64,000 nucleotides of DNA from Rehmannia glutinosa (lineage: Eukaryota > Streptophyta > Magnoliopsida > Lamiales > Orobanchaceae). The position numbers and the translations under genes were made by a program. The notes beneath the pieces were generated by a model. The model saw only the letters and a program-made list of their open reading frames with translations. It ran no database searches and was not told the origin of the DNA. Where the stretch lies: the NCBI GenBank assembly GCA_016081115.2, contig CM071935.1, positions 22,610,653 through 22,674,652 of the forward strand. Direction: 5' to 3'. Shown in pieces: positions 1 to 10,838 of the stretch. Position 1 is the first letter of the stretch; the number at the start of each line of letters is the position of its first letter.

Positions 1-322
1 TAGATGCATGATAAATAGACAGCTGACAAAGACTCCCTATGAAATCTGGACAGGGAGAAAGCCAAATGTTGCATATTTTAAAATATTTGGATGTAAATGC
101 TTCATCCACAACAATGGCAAGGATAATCTAAAGGCTTTTGATGCTAAAGCTGATGAAGGTATCTTCTTGGGATACTCAGCTGAAAGCAAAGCCTATAGAG
201 TGCTGAACAAAAGGACTATGGTCACAAAAGAGTCTATCCATGTGGTTTTTGATGAACCTAACGTAAATGGAGAAGACATTGAGGAGTTAGCTGATAAGCT
301 AAATCAGCCAACTATGCAGAAA
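1..322 (+). pseudogene. pol: Sirevirus-1 integrase C-terminal part (fragment)
   Basis: An open frame from position 8 matches the end of copia integrase and the start of the linker to RT. Visible words are TPYEIWTGRKPNV, FGCKCFIHNN, DEGIFLGYS and KAYRVLNKRT, the block that follows the catalytic glutamate in copia integrases. The DDE residues themselves lie off the left edge. The frame stays open to 382, but residues after about position 322 come from antisense Athila gag sequence, so the true copia part stops there. The next copia sequence on this strand is RT at 12196; roughly the linker and the RT N-terminus are absent. This is a broken fragment and cannot encode an active enzyme. Confidence 0.85.
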
Positions 323-545
323 TTCAATTCTTCGTGCGGCTCTAATCTTTCGAAGTGTTCTTTCAATTTCTGGATTAAATAAGATTAAATTAGCACTTTT
401 ATTTTTCCGCATCAACAAGAGAATGCAAAAATGACAATAACCCTATTGTAACAAAAACAAAACAATCTAAATTAAAGTAAAACTACCAAGTAATAATATT
501 AGCGCAAATAAGATGAATTATTCCCCGGCAACGGCGCCAAAAACT
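322..545 (-). mobile_element. Truncated Athila leader plus first codons of gag, beyond the Athila-1 3' LTR
   Basis: On the minus strand this repeats the start of the Athila internal region: a tRNA-Asp primer site (522-539), the AT-rich leader, and the gag start codon at 412-410 with about 30 codons. It is nearly identical to 10620-10838. It lies outside the 3' LTR of Athila-1, where a target-site duplication and copia sequence should be. The arrangement is therefore LTR-internal-LTR-partial internal, as left by recombination between two Athila copies followed by a deletion into the Sirevirus. Confidence 0.85.
522..539 (-). other. tRNA-Asp primer-binding site of the truncated Athila copy
   Basis: Reads TGGCGCCGTTGCCGGGGA on the minus strand, complementary to the 3' end of plant tRNA-Asp. 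It lies a few bases inside the LTR end at 546, as in the complete copy at 10815-10832. Confidence 0.85.
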
Positions 546-1946
546 TGTTAGATATTTTCTAACCGCAAGTCTACGGTGTCAAGTTTTAATATAGAGAAGT
601 AAGGTTGTCGAATCCACAGGGAATAATTATCGAATTATCGCTAAGTATTATAATATAGTAGTCTAAATTTATTTAGAAATTCAATATTTGATGGAGTTGA
701 TTATACTAAAATACCAAAAATAAATCAAGAATATGAAAATATCAATGAGTTATCCAAATGATTAAATGAATTCTAGAGGTGTGATGAATCTAGTTATCCC
801 TTATGTTATCAATATGATTTATCCATCATCAATTACCAATTTATAAGTCAAGATTTCTACAATAATCATTCACTCTCTCAAGTGCCAAATGATTTTAGAT
901 TCAATTGGAAAATCAATATCTCTATAAAAATCACCAATTAAAATCTCAATAAAAACTATGAATCTTGCTAAATGACTTCAAAGGATTCACAAATCTCTCA
1001 ATTTTATGAAATCCTAGGTTATGCTATTCCAAGGTCATGTATTAAATTACCTCTCTCAAGTGTCAAATCAAATACACCAAAAAATCTAAATTATTGATCA
1101 AGTAATTTAGAAGCAATAGATCCAAATAGCACAAATAAATTGATAGATCTAGATTGACAAACCACAATATCAAAACATAAGTTCAAACATAGATTACATC
1201 ATCCCTCTAGAATTATAGAGTTCAGCTCATGATTGAAGAAGATGAATCCATAGGAGTACAACAATACATCTCACAAGATATGAAGAAAGCAACAAAATAA
1301 GAATAAGAGTTGGGGAATCTTCTCTATTTCTAGATGATAGAATCCTTCAATCTTCTTCTCCAAGCCTTTCCCAAGATGTTCCAAGCCTTCTCTATTGTCT
1401 TCTAGATGTTTTGTTGGCTGCCCAAGGGTCCAAGATCCCTAATTTCACGCCCCAAGACTTGTATTTATACCCCCACAAAAGTCCAAGAAAAAGGAATAAG
1501 TTACATTGTAATTTCCGCAAAGCAAGGGCGCCCGTCTCAACTTTTTTTCGCCTGGCACAAGGGCGCAAAAATGGGAGCTGCAGCCGCCATTTCGAATCGC
1601 CTAAAGTCTAGTGCTGCGGGAGAGGAAGGCAGCCGCCACTTCAAATTCCCGCACTGCCATGTTTTTCACCCCCGCGCTGCAGCGCGGGGGTCTTGGCGCT
1701 GCAGCGCCACGCCGATTCAAGCCCAAAACTGCAATTTTCCTCTTTTCCTTCTTCTTCAAATGCGATTTCTTCCTCCCAAATACGTTTTTCGCTGTTTTCA
1801 TCAATTTTCGGTTACCAAAATCTGTATTAACTCTTCAACGACACTTAATGAAATAAAATGGACTCTAGTGACTCTAAAACATCCAAAATTAATATAAAAT
1901 CCTAGTCTAGAATACATTATTAAGTTTGTAAGATACCAACTTAACA
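546..1946 (-). repeat. Athila-1 3' LTR (1401 bp)
   Basis: On the minus strand it starts TGTTAAGTTGG at 1946 and ends TCTAACA at 546. It matches the 10839-12195 LTR closely except for a GC-rich block (about 1510-1700), which is about 44 bp longer here and different in sequence. A TATA box lies at 1462-1469. The block holds the perfect palindrome GGCGCTGCAGCGCC (about 1695-1708). Confidence 0.93.
1462..1469 (-). promoter_or_regulatory. TATA box of Athila-1 3' LTR
   Basis: Minus strand reads GGGGGTATAAATAC. The same TATAAATA sits at the matching place in all four Athila LTRs of the window, so it is the likely core promoter (U3/R). Confidence 0.7.
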
Positions 1947-1960
1947 AATACCCCCAAACT
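1947..1960 (-). other. Athila-1 polypurine tract
   Basis: Minus strand reads AAGTTTGGGGGTATT directly before the LTR start TGTTAAG. The same tract precedes the Athila-2 3' LTR at 31441-31452. It would prime plus-strand DNA synthesis. Confidence 0.8.
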
Positions 1961-3151
1961 TAAACTATTGTTTGTCCTCAAACAGTTACAACTCTAAAAT
2001 AAAAAATACAGGACAACAATGACACAAACAACTGCAAAACTTCACAACTAATAACATTTGTCTCAATACTCATTTCACTATCAATCAAGCATGCGTTTTA
2101 ACATTGTGATCAAAAGTGTGGAATGTTCATGCCAACTCCATTTACTTTATTCAAATAGATTCACGCAATCAAGTGTTGTCAAAATGATCCACTTTCTAAA
2201 TATTAAGATGAGATGTTTACCGGATTCCATAAGCTTGTCTTTCACACTAATCTCCGCTAATGTAGGCTAATGTAACACAAGGATCAATATGACTTTTAAA
2301 GCTTGTAATGTGGGCTTAGGGTAAGGTAGGAAAATATGAGATTAAGTGGCTCAAATCACCCAAACACACAATTAACACTTCGACTTATCAATAAGCAACT
2401 ACCCTTCACTTTTTGACATCCCCAATGTTTATTAACCTTCAATCCCGCTAATTTTTCTCAATTGTTTTTTTTTCGGAACCCCCAAACTTATTCTTTTGCG
2501 TACATGGGATTCCATATTTTCTTTTCTCGGGCAACTTCGTTCAATTAAATGTCCACCCTACTCATCACACCCTCCTTGACTTCCAATATTTTTCTATACT
2601 TTGTGTGTATGAGTTATGGGTAATTCGGATATTCACATTTAAGCTCTGAGTATAAAATCGGTTGCCAAGGAGACGGGTTTATAAGGCTCAAAAGGGAACA
2701 CTAGGGAAAATATAATGCAAAGGTAGGCATTCTAGGCTCTGGCTTGTTCAAAGATGGCCTAAATCATTTCCTTAATATTACTTCACCTAAGATTTCGCCT
2801 CGATTAGTAATCCAACAAGTTCTAGGATCCGGTGGGATCATACAAGCAATACTCAACTTCATTAATCATTTTCGAATAAGTTAACAGAATTATATATGAA
2901 CATGATTCAATGAAGCAATATATAGATCACTAGTTAAAAGCATGCTCTTGTGACAGTTCAATTCATAATCAACAAATAAACTTAGTCATGCAGTTCTACA
3001 GTTCAACATACTACAAGACTCAATTTTGATATTTTTTTTAGCACTCAAAAAACACAAAATGAAGCACAAAAACAGATTACACTCCCCCAAACTTAAAATG
3101 AACATTGTCCCCAATGGAGAGTGAGAAAAACTTTCCTGGTAGCCAAAGTGA
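1961..3151 (-). other. Athila-1 3' untranslated region, no gene seen
   Basis: About 1.2 kb of non-coding sequence between the third ORF and the polypurine tract. It is collinear with 30219-31440 in Athila-2, so it belongs to the element. Short open frames here are not shared in frame between copies. Confidence 0.75.
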
Positions 3152-4386
3152 TTAGGACTCCGCATCGGAATCGCTATTAGAATCGTGCGGTGGAAGATGA
3201 GCAATAGGACCCAGTGGTGGTGGTGTCGGAAATTGGAATTGTAGGTGCGTCTGACCATAAATTTGAGCAAGAACTCTGTTGTGCTCATTAATATACTCTT
3301 CCCTCGCAGCTCGATGACGTTGCTCAGCTACAAAAGCTACAACTAAGCGACGATGAGCCCTTCACAACTCTTGTACCTCACGCATTAATGTATCTGAAGG
3401 GTCGTCATCATGATGAGAGCTCGTGGGACGAGAATGATCCGCCACGGAACCAGATGTAGCACCAACATCGTGTGACTGGGCATGAGCCTCAGGCTCAACG
3501 GGTGGAAGGACAAAATCAGGATCAAGTATATAGCCCGCACCCTTCGGGTTAGGTACACCGCCTGCCCATTCATCATAAGAAGCAATAATGGTAAAATCAA
3601 TAGGCCCTTTAGGCCGCTCCAATGGTTCGTTCTTGTCCCACGTAATTTTCTCCTTTTTACACAGACCACAAATCAAAGCCGGCATAATCAATCCCCGGAT
3701 TCACAATGTCGGATGGTGCAATGAATGGATTGTGCGATAATTACTGCTGGATCGAACTGGATGTCGGTAACAATCGCGTATAACAGATAAGCTCGATGCT
3801 TTGTGACATCGCTGATATGCTTGGTCGGCATTAAATTGTGACATATGAAATGAAACTAAGCACGTCCGTACCGACTCAATGTAGTGTGGGAGAAGGCAAG
3901 GGATCCGCCAGAGACCTTTGTTGGACGCAATTCTGTACTCGGGCGACAAAGAGCACGACAAATCATCTCTAAATCCGGTGGCTGAGAAATGAACTCGGTA
4001 TAAGGTGAGTGATCCACCTCAGGTAATCCATAATACTGTCGTATTTCTGATGGATCAAGAAACACGTAGTCACCACGCACATAAATCTTGTTAGGGTTAT
4101 CGAGTGTGACATTCGCATTTGCAAAGAATTCTCGAACCACATTTGGTGCATACGGTCCGGGTTGAGCACATATTTTTTTCCATCGCCTTTGGTTTATCAT
4201 TTGTGCAAGATCACCATCACTCGAACTCGGTTGCAACCCCCGCTCCGCGGTTATGCTCTTTGTGCTTAATTTATCATAAAAAAGATTTTGTGCCTCTAAG
4301 CTTGTGAAACGACTAGTATCATATTCCTCGGAGGTACTCGCTTTTCTTTTGCCTTTGCTTTTGCTTGTTTTATTTGTCTTCCCCAT
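3152..4386 (-). pseudogene. Athila-1 third ORF (ATHILA ORF, env position), broken
   Basis: Starts MGKTNKTSKSKGKRK (basic, lysine/serine rich), followed by a domain with FTSLEAQNLFYDK, ITAERGL, RRWKKICAQPG and YGLPEVDHSPY, then an acidic/His-rich tail ending in DSDAES. About 410 codons. This is the ORF that plant Athila elements carry between pol and the 3' LTR (Pfam ATHILA family); it has been called env-like by position, but I see no signal peptide or membrane segment. Compared with Athila-2, stops are at 3856-3858 (TGG to TAG) and 3362-3364 (CGA to TGA), with a frameshift near 3740. Both stops fit C-to-T change. Function unknown. Confidence 0.78.
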
Positions 4387-5378
4387 TTAATTGATCGTCT
4401 AATATCCTGGAAGAGTAAATAAACAAGACAACACGTAGAAACAAGCAATATGGATTAGGGGTTAGGAATTCTTCGCAATATCCCAAAAATATGCATCCGT
4501 GTCATCAATTAATGATCAAATTGTACTTGAATAACAATGAAGACAAGAATGGAATGCATAGGTGTAAGATTTTTCATTGGAGCATTTTGACAAACACCTT
4601 GTGAGCATAGTGATGACAAGAGATTAACACCAAATTCATAGAATAATTCATGCCCAATAATCAATACCAACCTAATTCTAGCATACATCAATCATATATC
4701 CCAACAATTTATCCAACAATTAAACATGAATTTCGAAATTGAAAGGAATATTGACATGTTCTTGATATTAGGTTAATAATTGGGGAAAAAGGATGTACAA
4801 ATTATACCACCTTACCTAGATGATAGAGAGGATGAAGATGAGGATTAAGATGCTTAAGTGCTCCCTTGAGTGGTGCAAGATTGAGGGCTTGTGTGTGCTT
4901 ATGTATAGAGAAGATGGGAGAGGATGAGGGGATGTGTTTTGTTGAGAAAGAAGTGAAGGAAAACATTTTACGTTCAGCACTTAAAGAAAAAGACCTTGGA
5001 CCGGTCGGGCTGCTGCGCCTGAGAGATCCCGAGATCTTCTGCAGCAGCGCCACGCGTAAATTGCGTCGCCTCATTTTTTCCACTCGTGCTGGCTGACTAC
5101 TAATCGATTAACTGCAATCATAGTCGCTAACCCTTGCTTTTTTTTTTTTTTTAATATATATAAATATAAATGTTAATAAAAACAAATTAAAACCACACAA
5201 AATTTAATTCACACAAATAAAAATAAAAATAAAAATCACACCAAATCCAAATAAATAAAAATAAGCCAAAATTAAAGAAAATAAAATCACAATAAAATGC
5301 AATCACACAAAAATCACTTGGGTTGCCTCCCAAGAAGCGGTAAATTTATAGTCGTTAGCCGGACTTGACTACTCGGGC
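4387..5378 (-). other. Athila-1 spacer between pol and third ORF
   Basis: About 1 kb without a supported gene. It is collinear with 28051-28980 in Athila-2. It contains a poly-pyrimidine/AT tract near 5138-5175 and a hairpin just behind the pol stop (5317-5334). A leader or splice region for the third ORF is possible but not shown. Confidence 0.65.
5317..5334 (-). other. Hairpin behind Athila-1 pol
   Basis: CTTGGG-6 nt-CCCAAG, a 6-bp stem about 45 bp after the pol stop codon. The identical hairpin is at 28096-28113 in Athila-2. Role unknown; an RNA structure linked to pol termination or third-ORF expression is a guess. Confidence 0.55.
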
Positions 5379-6677
5379 TCACGAAATGTCATCACCAAGT
5401 GGCAGATTTAAAACCTTTCTTGCTTCATTTCCAAAATAATGTTTCAATCGTTGTCCGTTCACTTGGAATGAATTCCCATCGTTTCCTCTCAACTCGACGG
5501 CACCATAGGGAAACACATGTTCCACCACAAATGGCCCGGACCATCGTGATTTCAGTTTTCCTGGAAATAGTTTCAATCTCGAATTGAACAATAACACTTG
5601 TTGGCCGGGTAAGAATTCACGTCGCAAAATCATTTGATCATGCCATTTTTTTGTTTTTTCTTTATACATTTTGGCATTTTCATATGATTCATGACGAAAT
5701 TCTTCCATTTCGTTCAATTGAAGTAATCGGTTTTCACCGGCCTCTTTCAAGTTAAAATTCAACTTCTTAATTGCCCAATAAGCTCGATGCTCAAGCTCAA
5801 CCGGCAAATGGCACGCTTTACCAAACACCAATCGATATGGTGACATACCAATGGGTGTTTTATAAGCCGTGCGATAAGCCCACAAAGCATCATCAAGCTT
5901 TTGTGCCCAATCCTTTCGATTAAAACTCACCGTTTTTTCAAGAATTTGTTTCACTTCACGATTGGAAATTTCAGCTTGACCATTAGATTGAGGATGGTAA
6001 CCAAGCGCAATCTTATGACGCACACCAAATTTAGCAAGAAGGTTATTAAATAATTTATTACAAAAATGCTTACCTTCATCACTTACAATAGCTCGAGGAG
6101 TACCAAACCGGGTGAAAATATGCTTGTGCAAGAATTTGAGTACTACCTTAGCATCATTCGTTGGTGTAGCAATCGCCTCAACCCACTTGGAGACGTAATC
6201 AACCGCAAGCAAAATGTACAAATTTCCATAGGACGCGGGAAATGGCCCCATAAAGTCAATACCCCATACATCAAACAACTCCACCTCCATTATGTTTGTC
6301 AAAGGAAGCTCATGACGCCGTGAAATATTACCAACCCTTTGGCATCGATCACAAGTCTTTACAAAAGCATAACAATCTTTGAATAATGTTGGCCAATAAA
6401 AACCAGATTGTAGTACCTTTGCAGTTGTTCGGGTTGGCCCGAAATGTCCACCGTAAGATGAGGAATGACAATATTGAAGAATCTCTCTAATTTTTTCCAT
6501 AGGAACACAACGACGAATGATAGAATCAGCGCATCTCTTGAACAGTAATGGATCATCCCACAAATAAGACTTAACATCATGTAGGAATTTTTTCTTTTGG
6601 TGTGAAGTCAAGTCCGGTGGCAAAACTCCTCCCGCGAGGTAATTAACAAAATCTGCGTACCAAGGTAATGATGTCAA
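5379..6677 (-). CDS. pol: Athila-1 integrase (intact 432-codon frame of broken pol)
   Basis: Integrase inserts the cDNA into host DNA. The frame shows the zinc-binding HHCC module (YCHSSSYGGHF near residue 70, then KTCDRCQ near 110), and the catalytic core D-D-E: the D in VWGIDFMGPF, the D in AIVSDEGKHF and the E in SNGQAEISNR. The gypsy C-terminal signature FKVRWSGPF-like text (KLKSRWSGPFVV) follows; no chromodomain is visible, as expected for Athila. Residue K in DEGKHF is T in Athila-2. It would normally be cleaved from a gag-pol polyprotein; here the join to RNase H is frameshifted near 6645-6677, so the listed start is simply where the frame opens. The best preserved coding piece in the window. 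Confidence 0.9.
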   Translation of the reverse strand: MTSLPWYADFVNYLAGGVLPPDLTSHQKKKFLHDVKSYLWDDPLLFKRCADSIIRRCVPMEKIREILQYCHSSSYGGHFGPTRTTAKVLQSGFYWPTLFKDCYAFVKTCDRCQRVGNISRRHELPLTNIMEVELFDVWGIDFMGPFPASYGNLYILLAVDYVSKWVEAIATPTNDAKVVLKFLHKHIFTRFGTPRAIVSDEGKHFCNKLFNNLLAKFGVRHKIALGYHPQSNGQAEISNREVKQILEKTVSFNRKDWAQKLDDALWAYRTAYKTPIGMSPYRLVFGKACHLPVELEHRAYWAIKKLNFNLKEAGENRLLQLNEMEEFRHESYENAKMYKEKTKKWHDQMILRREFLPGQQVLLFNSRLKLFPGKLKSRWSGPFVVEHVFPYGAVELRGNDGNSFQVNGQRLKHYFGNEARKVLNLPLGDDIS

Positions 6678-8597
6678 GCACGCATAATTTGTTCATCAGA
6701 AATGATTCTTTTATTGGACTCTCAATCACCTCGTGAGGTTGCTCAAGGCGGGATAGATGATCGGCAACCACATTTTCGCTTTCTTTTTTATCCCGAATCT
6801 CAATATCAAATTCTTGCAAGAGCAAAATCCATCGAATTAACTGAGGTTTTGCGTTCTTTTTGGAGAAAAGATATCGTATTGCCGCATGATCCGTATAAAC
6901 AATCACCTTTGTACCCACCAAGTAAGCTCGGAATTTATCGAATGCAAAAACTACCGCCAACATCTCTTTTTCTGTGGTGGTGTAGTTTTGTTGGGCGTTG
7001 TCCATGGTCCTGCTTGCGTAGTAAATTGCTTTAAAAATTCTGTCTCGCCTCTGACCAAGAACGACACCCATTGCATAATCACTTGCATCGCACATAAGCT
7101 CAAATGATTGAGTCCAATCTGACATTATCATAATAGGAGCTGAAACGAGTGCCTTTTTTATCTGTTCAAATGCCTGCAAACAAGACTCATCAAAGCAAAA
7201 GATAGCATCTTTTTCAAGGAGATTACAAAGTGGTTTAACAATTTTTGAAAAATCTTTTATAAATCTCCTATAAAACCCCGCATGTCCTAAAAAGCTTCTT
7301 ATGCCTTTCACATTTGAAGGTGGGGGTAGCTTTTCAATAGCCACAACTTTCGCCCTATCAACTTCCAAACCTGTACAAGAAATACGATGCCAAAGTATAA
7401 TCCCTTCTTTGACCATAAAGTGACATTTTTCCCAATTAAGTACAAGATTAGTTTCCTCACAACGTTGTAAAACCAGAGATAAGTTATGCAAACAATGGTC
7501 AAAAGAAGTACCAAAAACAGAAAAATCGTCCATAAAAATCTCCATGATTTCTTCGACCATACCATGAAAAATCGCCATCATACACTCGAAAAAAAGTAGC
7601 AGGTGCATTACATAATCCAAATGGCATCCTGCGAAATGCGAAAGTACCATATGGACATGTAAAAGTAGTCTTTTCTTGATCCTCAGGGGCAATGGCGATT
7701 TGATTGTACCGTGAATATCCATCAAGAAAACAATAGTATTCGTAACCTGCCAACCTGTCCAACATTTGATCAATAAATGGGAGGGGAAAATGATCCTTAC
7801 GAGTAGCTTTATTCAATTTCCTATAATCAATACATATTCGCCATCCCGTGATGAGTTGTAGAAATTAATTCATTGTTATCATTTTTCACAACTGTCATAC
7901 CTCCCTTTTTAGGAACAACCTGTACCGGACTCACCCATGAACTATCAGAAATGGCATAAATGATGCCTGCCTTTAGCCACTTTAAAACCTCCATTCTCAC
8001 AACTTCTTTCATTGCGGGATTAAGTCGTCTTTGGTGCTCAATAGATGGTTTATAAGATTCTTCCATTAAAATTTTGTGCATTACAATGGAAGGACTTATA
8101 CCTTTCAAATCAGAAATATACCAACCCAAAGCCGACTTATGTTCACGAAGCAAACGCAACAACTTATCCAATTCGGGTGAAGATAATGAAGCAGAAACAA
8201 TTACCGGGTAAGTTTTATCTTTTCCCAAAAATGCATATTGAAGATGTTCCGGAAGTTCCTTTAGTTCTAAAGTACCTTTCGGAATATTTTCAATATTGGC
8301 ATTGTCTAATGCTTCCTTTTGTTTTTCTTTTATAATTTCTTTAGCCTCAAGGGAAAGAATAAACTCAAGCAAATCAATATCATCACTATCTTCCTCATCA
8401 CATTTCATTATTGAATTAATCAAACAATGTTCTAACGGATCTTTTAAATCTTGTTTTATAACTCCCGTTTGATCACATTGTTCGATCATATCAATAAAAT
8501 GACATGTGTGAGGTTCTTCTTGAAATTTCATTGCTTTATAAATGTTAAACAGTACCTCATCATCATTTACCCGTAATGTTAACTCTCCTCGTTGCAC
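6643..8597 (-). pseudogene. pol: Athila-1 reverse transcriptase and RNase H, frameshifted
   Basis: RT text runs through three frames: 8597-7827 (linker and fingers, WVSPVQVVPKKGG), 7816 to about 7600 (KATRKDHFPLPFIDQML, YNQIAIAPEDQEKTTFTCPYGTFAF), then about 7600-6643 with the catalytic box FMDDFSVFG, PPPSNVKGIRSFLGHAGFYRRFI and RNase H (CDASDYAMG, TTTEKEMLAVVFA, TDHAAIRYL, ADHLSR). The catalytic aspartates of both enzymes are retained. Frameshifts lie near 7845, 7600 and 6645. The join to the protease frame at 8597-8605 is also shifted by one base. Copies RNA to DNA and removes the RNA strand in the active element; this copy cannot make it in one chain. Confidence 0.9.
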
Positions 8598-8602
8598 GTC
8601 AA

Positions 8603-10705
8603 TTAGAGTTGTCCCGTTGCTAGAAAAGGTCTTCCAAGAATCAATGGCATTTCATGATCTTCTTCCATATCCAACACCACAAAGTCCGCCGGAAATATGA
8701 ATTTATCCACTTTGATCAACACATCTTCAATCACTCCTCTTGGGTAGGTGAGTGATCTATCGGCTAATTGCAATGTGATGGTAGACGGCGTTATTTCTCC
8801 AAGGCCAAGTTTTCTGAAAACAGATAACGGCATAAGATTAATGCTAGCACCTAAATCACAAAGAGCCTTATTAAAATAAGAATCACCAATAGTGCAAGGG
8901 ATAGTGAAACTCCCCGGATCTCTTAATTTTTGTGGCAGCTTTCTTTGCAAAATGGCACTACATTCTTCTGTGAGATTGACCGTCTCGTATGCCTCCAACC
9001 TTCTCTTTCTCGACATCACATCCTTCATGAATTTTGCATAGTTTGGCATTTGCTCAAGTGCATCGGCAAAAGGGATATTGATGTGAATTTTCTTGAATAT
9101 TTCCAAAAACTTGGAAAATTGAGCGTCCAACTTTTTCTTCTGAAATCTCTGTGGAAAAAGAAGAGAATTTGGTAACACATTATTAGAATTGGAAATTGGT
9201 TTTACCTCAGTTTTTGCATTTTCTGATTGCTTATCAATGCCCTCTTCATTGTGGGGTGTTTCAGAGCTTGCTTCAGGTTCATTGGTGGCGTGAGTAGGCA
9301 TCTTTGGTTCATCATATTCCGTTCCACTTCTCAACTTAATGGCCTTGCAATGCTCACGTGGGTTTACCTCGGTGTTACTTGGAAACGTTTTAACTTTCTG
9401 TTGTGAATTAATAGCCGTGGCCAATTGACCCACATGTGTTCCAAAAGATTTGAGATGACTTTCAATTGTTGTAACCCTTGAACCCAAATTTTCTATGTTA
9501 GAATCGGCCTTGTTCATCCTTGCTCTTGATTCTACAAGGAATGAACTAAGTAATTCTTCCAAAGACGGCTTTTGTTCTCCCACGTGTGTACTCGTATTTG
9601 CTTGGTTTTGAAACCCCGGAGGTGGTTGTAACACATTTCTCGTATTACTATACGAGAAATTTTCATGATTGCGAAGTCCCGGATGATAATGCATCGGCAA
9701 TTGATTCCCTCGATTGTTGAAACCCCGATTGTTCACATAATTCGCTTGTTCCGTATCCGGATTCACAATTTCTTGACTTATCTCCATGACTGCCTCTGGT
9801 TGTTGTTTTCCACCCGAATTTAGTGTAGAAATTTGCTTTGACAAGGCGGAAATTTGAGAGGCCAATGCGGACATAGTATCAAGTTCAAGAACACCGGCAA
9901 CGTTTCTTGGCGTAGATCTCTCAAAAGGCCATTGATAACTATTGGCAGCCATTTCTTCTAGTAAAAGCATGGCTTCACTTGGAGTTTTAGCCATCAATGT
10001 ACCTCCCCCGCAAAGATCTATAATAGTTCTCGAATGCCCATTCATACCATTGTAGAAATACTGAACTTTTTGCCAATCTGCGTACCCGTGTTGTGGACAC
10101 CTCCTCAATAATTCTTTGAATCGCTCCCAAGCTTCGTAGAGTGGCTCAAAGTCAAGTTGATGAAATTGAGCAATCTCACTTTTCAGTTGAAGTGTCTTAC
10201 TAGGTGGAAAGAATTTTGCCATAAATTTTTCAGTGAGATCATTCCAACTGGTGATACTTCCAGGTGGGAAGGTTTGAAGCCATTGTCTAGCTTTATCACG
10301 AAGTGAAAACGGAAATAACCTCAACTGAATAGCTTCATCGGGAACCCCATTCATTTTGATAGTATCACATATCTCGAGGAAAATAGCCAGATGAGCATTC
10401 GGGTCGTCTACGGCACTACCCCCAAACTAATTTTGTTGCACCATGTTTATTAGGGCCGGGTTCAATTCAAAATTATTCGCATTGATAGGTTGGCGAACAA
10501 TGCCCGAATAATTTTGATTCGCAGTTGGTCGAAAATAGTCTCGAATGGCCCTTTCCGGTGGTGCAACAATAGGTATGCGTTCTTCATCATCACCGTTTCC
10601 TGCCATTTTTGCAAATTCAATTCTTCGTGCGGCTCTAATCTTTCGAAGTGTTCTTTCAATTTCTGGATCAAATAAGATTAAATTAGCACTTTTATTTTTT
10701 CGCAT
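8603..10705 (-). pseudogene. gag: Athila-1 gag and aspartic protease, one premature stop
   Basis: Start codon at 10705-10703 (MRKNKSANLILFDP), the same start as in Athila-2. The retrotransposon gag domain follows (DEAIQLRLFPFSLRDKARQWL, KFFPPSKTLQLKSEI, YEAWERFKELLRRCP), then an Asn/Gly-rich stretch, then the protease with the active-site text LCDLGASINLMPLSV and the flap/ILGRPFLATG block near the C-terminus. No CCHC knuckle is visible, which is usual for Athila. The frame is continuous over 2.1 kb except one TAG at 10427-10429, where Athila-2 has CAG. A one-base deletion near 8605 ends the frame before RT. Confidence 0.9.
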
Positions 10706-10814
10706 CAACAAGAGAATGCAAAAATGACAATAACCCTATTGTAAAAAAAAAAAAACAATCTAAAGTAAAGTAAAACTACCAAGTAATAATATTAGCGCAA
10801 ATAAGATGAATTAT

Positions 10815-10832
10815 TCCCCGGCAACGGCGCCA
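10815..10832 (-). other. Athila-1 primer-binding site (tRNA-Asp)
   Basis: TGGCGCCGTTGCCGGGGA on the minus strand, 6 bases inside the 5' LTR end, complementary to the 3' end of plant tRNA-Asp (known for Athila). Confidence 0.9.
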
Positions 10833-10838
10833 AAAACT

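Noticed and set aside
1406..1897. Open frames in the Athila LTR GC block (also 11712-12146, 21139-21569, 31436-31892)
   Set aside because: They arise from GC-rich palindromic LTR sequence, are open on both strands and are not shared in frame between LTR copies.
3152..4386. Retroviral envelope gene
   Set aside because: Env position only; no signal peptide, cleavage site or membrane helix visible.
6702..7107. Plus-strand frames inside Athila-1 pol
   Set aside because: Antisense shadows of RT-RNase H, which has clear motifs on the minus strand.
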